Under the pieces are notes generated by a model. The model was not told the origin of the DNA and ran no database searches. It was given only the letters and a program-made list of their open reading frames with translations. From Pegoplata infirma (lineage: Eukaryota; Arthropoda; Insecta; Diptera; Anthomyiidae), in assembly GCA_963921195.1 (NCBI GenBank), contig OY992537.1:202020581-202084580 (forward strand): a stretch of 64,000 nt of DNA, read 5' to 3'. Shown here in pieces: positions 58,046 through 64,000 of this stretch. The translations under genes and the position numbers were made by a program. Numbering within the stretch: the first letter of the stretch is position 1; every line of letters starts with the position of its first letter.

Positions 58046-58976
58046 CGTCGAACTATATTCAATAAATGCCAACTCGAAAAAGCTTACTGTTCAGGAGAGC
58101 TAAAAAACTAGTTAAGTATTTCGCATATTATTGCAAAAATAAACAATGTACCTTCCACAAGATGGTTTAAATATTCTAAACAATTTTTACCTATGCAAAA
58201 ATTTTCATATTTTGCACTTGTTTGCGTATTTTTCAGAGATGGCATTTATTTCTATATCAAAAAACAAATATTTTTTTAGAGTTGGCATATTTTGTCGGAA
58301 AATAAAAATGCATTTTTTTTGGAAAAATTTTTAAATTTTTTTTTTTTTTGGTTTTTGTTATCCTTAGTACGGTAATTGCAAAAACTGAACAAAAAATTAA
58401 AAATCTTTGCATAAATTTAAAAGTTACTAGCTCTGAAAGCCTTTTAATCTCAGGGTGGTCAACTTTGGCACTCTGTAACTCACGCTGTATTGCAATAGGG
58501 TCACTCCAAAGCTATTTTCAAAGCTTATATCATTGACTTTATTTGCCCCATTCATAATATTTTAATCTGATAAATAGTTTGAAAGTTACATAAATATAAG
58601 CAATTTTTTTTTTTTGCAAACACTATTTACCGATATTTTTAAAATGGCAATATCTCGAGGACCAGTCATTAGATATCAAAATCTTTACAAGATTCGTGTT
58701 CAGCATGGCAAATGCAATAAGATATATGGTCTAATTTTTTTTAAAAAAATTTTTGAAAAATTTTTGGAAATTTACAATGGGAGTTGGCATTTATTTCCAC
58801 CAAAAAAATATGTACTTTGAGTTAGCAGAATAACAAAAATGGATGTAAAACGACAACAAATTATTTTTTTGCTCTGAAATTTTTATGGCAGATAGATATT
58901 ACATTGGGGAGCTATTTGCCATCGGAAACTCATTTCCGTCAAATTTGAGTTGGCATATTTTGAATATAGGTTCACG
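58046..58976. mobile_element. 931-bp element with ATAT duplication
   Basis: Left CGTCGAACTATATTCAATAA then ATGCCAACTC; right end complement CGTGAACCTATATTCAAAAT then ATGCCAACTC; ATAT on both sides (58,042-58,045; 58,977-58,980). Removing it restores family 1 sequence. The superfamily is uncertain. Confidence 0.6.
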
Positions 58977-59356
58977 ATATTTTGTATTCAAATCATCATT
59001 CCAAATTTTAAAGGAATCGAACTAGTATAGTAATCTCCATACGAAGCACCCTTCCGATATTCACATAAATCTCTCAAAACTCAAGAAAATTTAAAATATT
59101 TGATCAAAATTTTGTTTGTAGGTGTCAATTAATTAATGTCGCCAGATATTCAGTAAAATCGGTCTATTGGCAACAAAAATTAGCAATTTTCATCCAAATT
59201 TTGTTTGTGAGTTTTCTACACTTATTAAAGACCTAACGAAATCGGTCCATGTTTGGACTTAGGACCCATTTTTCGGAAAACACTGGTGTAGTGTATCATA
59301 TGGTCGGTCTTCACCGACATTAATTTTCTTACTTGTTTTTACTCAAAAATAAAAAA

Positions 59357-59880
59357 AAGAAGTGAGTGTTAAATTCGGCTGTGCCGAATCTTTTATACCC
59401 TCCAACACGTAAAAAAAACAGGGGCGTCTTTTTTTTCGGGGGGGGGGGGTAAAGTCCGTTGGAGAAAACCTTCCTGGATCCAACTGCAAGACTTTGAACT
59501 TCTTTTGACATAACAATGTTTCGTTTGCTAAGCAAAAGTACAAAAAACCTATAAAAAATGGCTTTTTTTTAGAGGGTTTTTTAGTTCTTAAGAGGGGAAC
59601 CTTTTTTTTCCCCTGAACCGATTTTGCCCATGCTCGAACTTAACCCGCTCAATACTAGAAGACATATTCGTGCCAAATTTTAGGAGTCTAGCTCTTTTAC
59701 TTTGGACTGTATCGTGTCTTCCACAGACGGACGGACAGACGGACATCGCTAGAATGTCTTAGAATGGATCACTGATTAATAATAAATATACTTAATGGGG
59801 TCCTAGACCAATATTTCGATGCGTTACACACGGAATGACAAAGTGAGTATACCCCCATACTGTGGTTTCAGGGTATAAAA
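59357..59880 (+). mobile_element. DINE-like element, family 2, complete
   Basis: Starts 'aagtgagtgttaaa' with hairpin TTCGGCTGTGCCGAA and ATACCCTCCAA, contains GACGGACGGACAGACGGACA, and ends CAGGGTATAAAAA. It abuts the family 1 element on its left. Confidence 0.8.
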
Positions 59881-60038
59881 ATTATCGCGAATATCGCTAA
59901 TACATACGCTAACTGTAAAAAAACTGATATACCAGATGGGTGTCGTAAATTCAAATAAAACTAATTGTGTTAAACCAATTTTTTCACGAAAAAAATTCGC
60001 TAACAAAAAATATTTTTCGCGAAAAAATGGTTAAATGG

Positions 60039-60887
60039 TAGAGTCCGACCGAATATTCGGTTTCGGTTTCGGCCGAATAATGGGGTTTCGGCCTCTATTC
60101 GGTATTCGGCAAAATTTTGGCCGAATATTAGCCGAAACCGAAACTTTTTGGTATTTTAAAATATATGTAAAAAAGTCGCTAAATTTTTTAATTTCGTATT
60201 TCATTACACTTGTTTCAGTTCAATTGAAGAAAATGTTAAAAGTTTATGCAATAAATGTAAAACTGTTTCAGTTCAAAAATTATTTTCTGCTAATCTACAA
60301 ACGAAATATACAATTTTTCAAGGAAGATGTATAAAGGAATGCTTCCAAACAAGTAGTTGGTCGCCATAGTTATTTTTTTGATTAATATCAGAACAATAAT
60401 ATTTACGAATTTTTTAAGAAAACAAAAAAAAAAACATTTCAAAATATTTGAAATTTGTTTTGGTTCTCATAAATATTTATGAAAAAAATTTAAAAAATGA
60501 AAACAAACTGAAATTATTTATGAAAAGGGAATAAAGTAAAAATCAAAATTTGATTAAAAAAGAAAATAAATATTTAAATGTCGTTATTGTTATTGTTCTG
60601 ATTTACGTCGTTGGTAGCAGTCCTTTATAATTAGTCCATGCAATTTTTTTGTAAGTTTTTTAAAAAACATATTTTTTTTTTTTCAAAAATACAACAATTC
60701 CTATTGTTTAAAAGCATTTTATGATGTATATTTATCTTTAACAACTTTTTAATAATTTTATTCATGCCAGGCGATAATTTTTTCTGAGTTTCGGTTTCGG
60801 TTCGGTTTCGGCCGAATAATACTTTTTCGGCCGAATATTCGGTTCGGTTTCGGTTCGGCCTCGAAAACTGGTTTCGGTCGGACTCTA
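60039..60887. mobile_element. hAT-type element with TTCGG-rich ends
   Basis: Ends TAGAGTCCGACCGAA and TTCGGTCGGACTCTA, with perfect 8-bp repeats TTAAATGG (60,031-60,038; 60,888-60,895). The subterminal regions are runs of GGTTTCGGCCGAATA repeats, far more GC-rich than the middle. The 99-aa open frame beginning 60,035 runs from outside the element into it and has no domain. Confidence 0.85.
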
Positions 60888-60895
60888 TTAAATGG

Positions 60896-61226
60896 TTTTA
60901 AATTTAAAAATTATCTAAAAGTTTCAAAATATCGATTTTATAGTACATGAGCATCAAAATTTTGAATCGGGAATACGAGCGCTATCTCGAAAAACAGCTA
61001 GCACCATTGAATTTAGCGTATTCAAATTAATTTTACCACCCTACTTATTGTTAAAAAAAATTTCAAATTCAAGCACGGTGTAATTATTCGATTTATGCAG
61101 GATAGATTTCATCGTATTCAAAACTAAATTTTCTTTAAGAATATGTTTATAAATATGAAGGTTGTTGAACGAACTATCGCAGGAAAAATCGACAATCACG
61201 AAAAATTTTCAAAAAATAAGATATTA
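60896..61226. other. Gene-free stretch
   Basis: No supported feature between the hAT element and the pogo-like MITE. Confidence 0.4.
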
Positions 61227-61711
61227 CAGTCGGACCCGGTTATAACGAACTCCGAGGGACCAGTAAAAATAGTTCGTTATAAGCAAAGTTCGCTATAAGC
61301 GGGGTATATTTTTTATCAACCTAGTTTTATATTCAAAAAAAATATATCCAATTATGTTTAATTTAATGTTTTTTCGTAAATAAACTACTTATTGAGAAGA
61401 AATCATTAAAAATATAAATAAATTTTATCAAAATTATAATATAAACCAAAAAATTACAATCTTTTGTTAGTTTGATAAACATAATTGCTACACATTAAGA
61501 AATATTTATGGGAGTTCGTTATAAAAAGGTAAATATACATGAAATTATGTTCGTGGGACCATAGTAAGCAGTTCGTTTTAACCGAGGATTCGTTATAACC
61601 GAGTTCGTTATAAAAGAAGTATTTTGTATGAAAAAACGTCGGGACTTTAGAATTAGTTCGTTATATTCGAGAATTCGTTATAACCGAGTTCGTTATAACC
61701 GGGTTTGACTG
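61227..61711. mobile_element. pogo/Tigger-like MITE, copy 2
   Basis: Same family as 31,521-32,016 and largely colinear with it: ends CAGTCGGACCCGGTTATAAC and TTATAACCGGGTTTGACTG, TA on both sides (61,225-61,226; 61,712-61,713). Confidence 0.8.
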
Positions 61712-62118
61712 TATTAAAAAAAAACAATACCTATTGTATAGACAATTCACAGACATGAAAAGCCCTATCATTTTTCTATCCAAAACAGTTCAAAAATTGA
61801 AAATCGTTTGAAAAAATGAGGAAAGTCCTAAAATCACGTTTTTTGACAATAACGATAAAATTTGAAGATGTCTGGCAAGTTTGATGTCCTTTTTTGTGAT
61901 CTTTTCGACCTTTAATCTTGACTAGCTCTTTTGAAAATTATATGCGATTTCGTATTTTTAAGCTCAGTGTTATTAACCGATTAAATCGCAGCCCCGATTA
62001 ATTATTTGCTCGATTAACCGATTAAATCAGAAGCCCGAATAATTGAATACAACAACTGGAATGTTTTGCATTGAAAATTTCCAGCTGCAGTAAAAAATAG
62101 TAGAATGTAGTAAGGTAA

Positions 62119-62587
62119 TAGTGCATTTACACTGGTCCTCTAAGCTAGCTTAAAGTAGATTGTGGCTCCAATCCAGTTTCAATCTATTAGATTGCCCATA
62201 CAAATTTATTTTTTTCAATCTAGTAGTTTAGACTCTAATCGGCAAACGCAATCTGGTAAAGTTAGATACAACTCTATATTTCTATTATTTCCATTTTCCA
62301 ACACTGAAAAACACCGACACAAAGCCTGCCGTTTTGATGACGCCGCCAAGTATGTTTATGCCGCCGATATTGTTAATTATAAACGCCGTCGCTGGCCTTG
62401 TTAATCATACGACGACTAATTACCGTCGCTATCTTTTGACGCAGTCACACACATTTATTACCAACTTGTTATTATAAATGCCAATCTTAATCTTCTCAAA
62501 TGTAAAAAATGCCAATGTAAACGGTACAGATTACAAAATAGATTAAAATCCCAATTTACTAGATTAGAATTCCAATGTAAACGCACT
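62119..62587. mobile_element. PIF/Harbinger-like MITE
   Basis: Ends TAGTGCATTTACACTGG and, in complement, TAGTGCGTTTACATTGG, flanked by TAA on both sides (62,116-62,118; 62,588-62,590), as expected for a three-base TWA-type target. Interior AATCTAKTAGATT-type repeats. The open frame at 62,162-62,404 is a by-product. Confidence 0.6.
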
Positions 62588-62590
62588 ATA

Positions 62591-63265
62591 AACGAACAGA
62601 TATATTTTCATCATTGGTTCCTCTCAATCTTCCTCTTTCAATAGCAATAACAGATACAGTGATGCCAACTTTGTGACAATGATAATGGGCTTTTTTGTTT
62701 TATAGTATTACGATTTTTTCCTTGAAAATTAAAAACAAAACTTTTCCTGTCCCTTAAAATTTCAAAATTGACCATCGTTCTTAACTAACAATATAAAAAA
62801 ATAAAAACAAAATTAAAAATTAGTTTATCAAATGATATATTCTTTTATTTAAAATAATAATTGAAATGATGCAAAAAAGTGTAAAGAAAATACTTAAATC
62901 AAACTTAAACAAAATTATGAAAAGAAATATTGAAAAATTTAACAATTTATGTATTAGTTAATAAAAAAAATACAAATAATTGAAACTTAATAAAAAAAAA
63001 GATGCTAGTAAAGAATAAAATGTAATAATTTTGTACAAGAATTATTTATAAAAAAAAAATGTTTTCTTTTGCTGAAATCTTTACTGAAATATGCTGCTAT
63101 TTGTTGTTTTTATTTATATAAAATTGATTATTTTGTTATGTTTGGTTGGTTTTTGAAAACTGTTAAAAGGAATTATTTGATAAATTTTTTTTCTTATGAA
63201 ATTTATTTCGTTTTGTGGTAATAATATCAGCTTTTTAAAACAAAAAAAGGTGTGTTACGAAATTT
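62591..63265. other. Intergenic DNA downstream of the neuroguidin gene
   Basis: AT-rich, no repeat boundary recognised. It contains the presumed poly(A) signal of the gene on its right. Confidence 0.4.
63202..63207 (-). terminator. Poly(A) signal of the neuroguidin gene
   Basis: TTTATT on the plus strand (AATAAA on the minus strand) about 60 bases after the stop codon. Confidence 0.5.
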
Positions 63266-63399
63266 TTAATGGAATTTACGTTTTTTGGCACCTTTCTTTT
63301 TGCCTTTACCACTCTTGGCTTTACGTTTTTTGCTAGAACCATCACCACGTATTGAGGCATCACGATTAATTTCACCTAATATTTCATCACCCAAAGTGC
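63266..63399 (-). CDS. Ngdn: Neuroguidin homologue, last exon
   Basis: The acceptor tatctttacag|GC joins in phase to the previous exon (TTG G|GC ACT). It encodes TLGDEILGEINRDASIRGDG followed by a lysine/arginine-rich tail (SSKKRKAKSGKGKKKGAKKRKFH region) and a stop at 63,266-63,268. The basic C-terminus is a usual feature of the Neuroguidin/Lcp5 (Sas10/Utp3/C1D) family and likely serves nucleolar localisation and RNA contact. The exon is 134 bases long. Confidence 0.8.
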
Positions 63400-63700
63400 C
63401 TGTAAAGATATGAATAAGAAAATATTTTAGGTTTTGTTGAATTAAAAGAATTATAAGCAAAATATTTTGGAATTTTAACAAAAGTTTTGGAATTTTAACA
63501 AAAGTTTTTTTAATTTAAAGAATTTATGAAATCAGTTTCATAACATTATCATTCATGTTCTGTGTTTTAGTTTTTAATGAAAAGAAAATTCTTAAATTTT
63601 TTTCTTCGGTTTTAAAATAACTTCAAAATGGTCGATTTTATAAAATTCCTTAAAATATTAGCTTGTAATTCTTTCAGTGTAGGTTTTTGTTAAATCTTAC

Positions 63701-63888
63701 CCAAAGTTGTTAATTTGCGTTGACGATGTTTTTCAGCTTTTGTAATGGGTAGACGTGTTAAATAGGCTTCTTCGTATTCTTGTTTTTCTTTTTGGGCCTT
63801 GGACAGTATTTGTTGGGCACGGGAACCGGAAGAAATTTCAGTAGGAGCATCCAAATACTCTTCTTTTAAATCTTGTAACATGGAAGAA
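63701..63888 (-). CDS. Ngdn: Neuroguidin homologue, penultimate exon
   Basis: Bounded by acceptor ctttttag|T and donor G|GTAAGA at 63,701/63,700. Translation: SSMLQDLKEEYLDAPTEI, then AQKEKQEYEEAYLTRLPITK, then AEKHRQRKLTTLG. This matches the conserved block of neuroguidin proteins (ELKEQYSDAPEEI ... YEE-xxx-RL-x-x-xK-x-EK). Family role: small-subunit processome factor needed for 18S rRNA maturation (yeast Lcp5); the vertebrate protein was also reported to bind eIF4E. The true coding exon begins 7 bases before the ATG at 63,881, which is internal. Confidence 0.85.
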
Positions 63889-63968
63889 CTAAAAAGAAAT
63901 GTGAAATTTTGTTAAAGTTATTTTCCTAATGTTTTAATTTGTTTATATTCCCAAGTTGCTTTACTCAC

Positions 63969-64000
63969 GTTATGGCTCTCTTTTTTGCTCTTTCCATTAG
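63969..64000 (-). CDS. Ngdn: Neuroguidin homologue, exon running off the window
   Basis: Ends at the donor AC|GTGAGT (63,969/63,968), leaving two bases of a codon that the next exon completes (AC+T). The visible residues LMERAKKRAI precede SSMLQDLK and correspond to the ERAKRRALSSS segment of neuroguidins. The intron of 80 bases (63,889-63,968) has normal GT-AG borders. The N-terminal Sas10/Utp3/C1D domain would lie to the right of the window. Confidence 0.8.

Larger units (their letters stand above)
55427..59338 (-). mobile_element. DINE-like family 1 split by two insertions
   Basis: The pieces are 55,427-55,469 (TATACCC...GGTACAGGGTATAATGAC), 57,709-58,045 and 58,977-59,338 (ending CTTACTTGTT). 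The pieces join into one family 1 element when the insertions at 55,470-57,708 and 58,046-58,976 are removed. Confidence 0.7.

Noticed and set aside
60035..60334. 99-residue open frame starting MVESDRIFGFGFGR
   Set aside because: Starts at the edge of a hAT-type element and is the translation of its TTCGG end repeats plus AT-rich filler.
62162..62404. 80-residue open frame near the right end
   Set aside because: Contained within a PIF-like MITE with defined ends; no homology recognised.

Overview
The window looks like genomic DNA from a higher (calyptrate) fly of the blow fly / house fly type. It is extremely AT-rich, its genes have short conventional introns, one gene matches the Drosophila obstructor-E layout, and the repeats belong to the (GTCY)n-core-(TA)n DINE-1/mini-me class typical of Diptera. 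There are only three host gene loci. The rest is mostly transposon-derived, with several layers of nesting.

Layout. 1-138 is the last coding piece of an unrecognised plus-strand gene. 139-22,980 is a repeat desert: two adjacent hAT MITEs (2197-2571, 2586-3166), a 2.5 kb composite element (3317-5825), DINE-like elements of several families, a hAT carrying a palindromic 35-bp minisatellite (11,399-12,552), and foldbacks at 14,645, 19,225 and 20,466. 23,170-41,051 is an obstructor-E homologue. One signal-peptide exon (23,170-23,224) can join either of two terminal exons (37,599-38,293 or 40,399-41,051), each encoding three chitin-binding type-2 domains, with splice phases that agree exactly. Its large intron holds a 5'-truncated non-LTR retrotransposon with an intact RNase H (23,873-25,297), a three-level nested insertion (25,626-27,916), a hAT in a DINE-like element (30,042-30,717), a pogo-like MITE (31,521-32,016) and a 1.8 kb inverted repeat (34,119-35,929). 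A 1.7 kb palindromic minisatellite lies between the two terminal exons. 41,052-63,265 is again repeats and AT-rich DNA, with a Tc1-like palindrome (52,119-53,547), hAT, pogo and PIF-like MITEs, and DINE-like elements interrupted by datable insertions. 63,266-64,000 (minus) is the 3' end of a neuroguidin (Ngdn/Lcp5-like) gene, three exons visible.

Most interesting observation. Just downstream of the obstructor-E signal exon, intron 1 carries four copies of a ~27-nt motif (23,294-23,551). Its reverse complement occurs six times further down the same gene (32,043; 32,089; 38,472; 39,539; 40,277; 40,310), the last ending 61 nt before the distal terminal exon. All upstream copies are in one orientation and all downstream copies in the other, and I found no full-length copy elsewhere in the window. 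The best pair can form 26 of 27 base pairs. This is the arrangement of docking and selector sequences that steer alternative exon choice by long-range RNA pairing in insect genes such as Dscam. That it controls the two obstructor-E isoforms is an inference from sequence only.

No tRNA, rRNA or CRISPR array was seen. Most short open frames are chance products of low-complexity DNA or of translated repeats.
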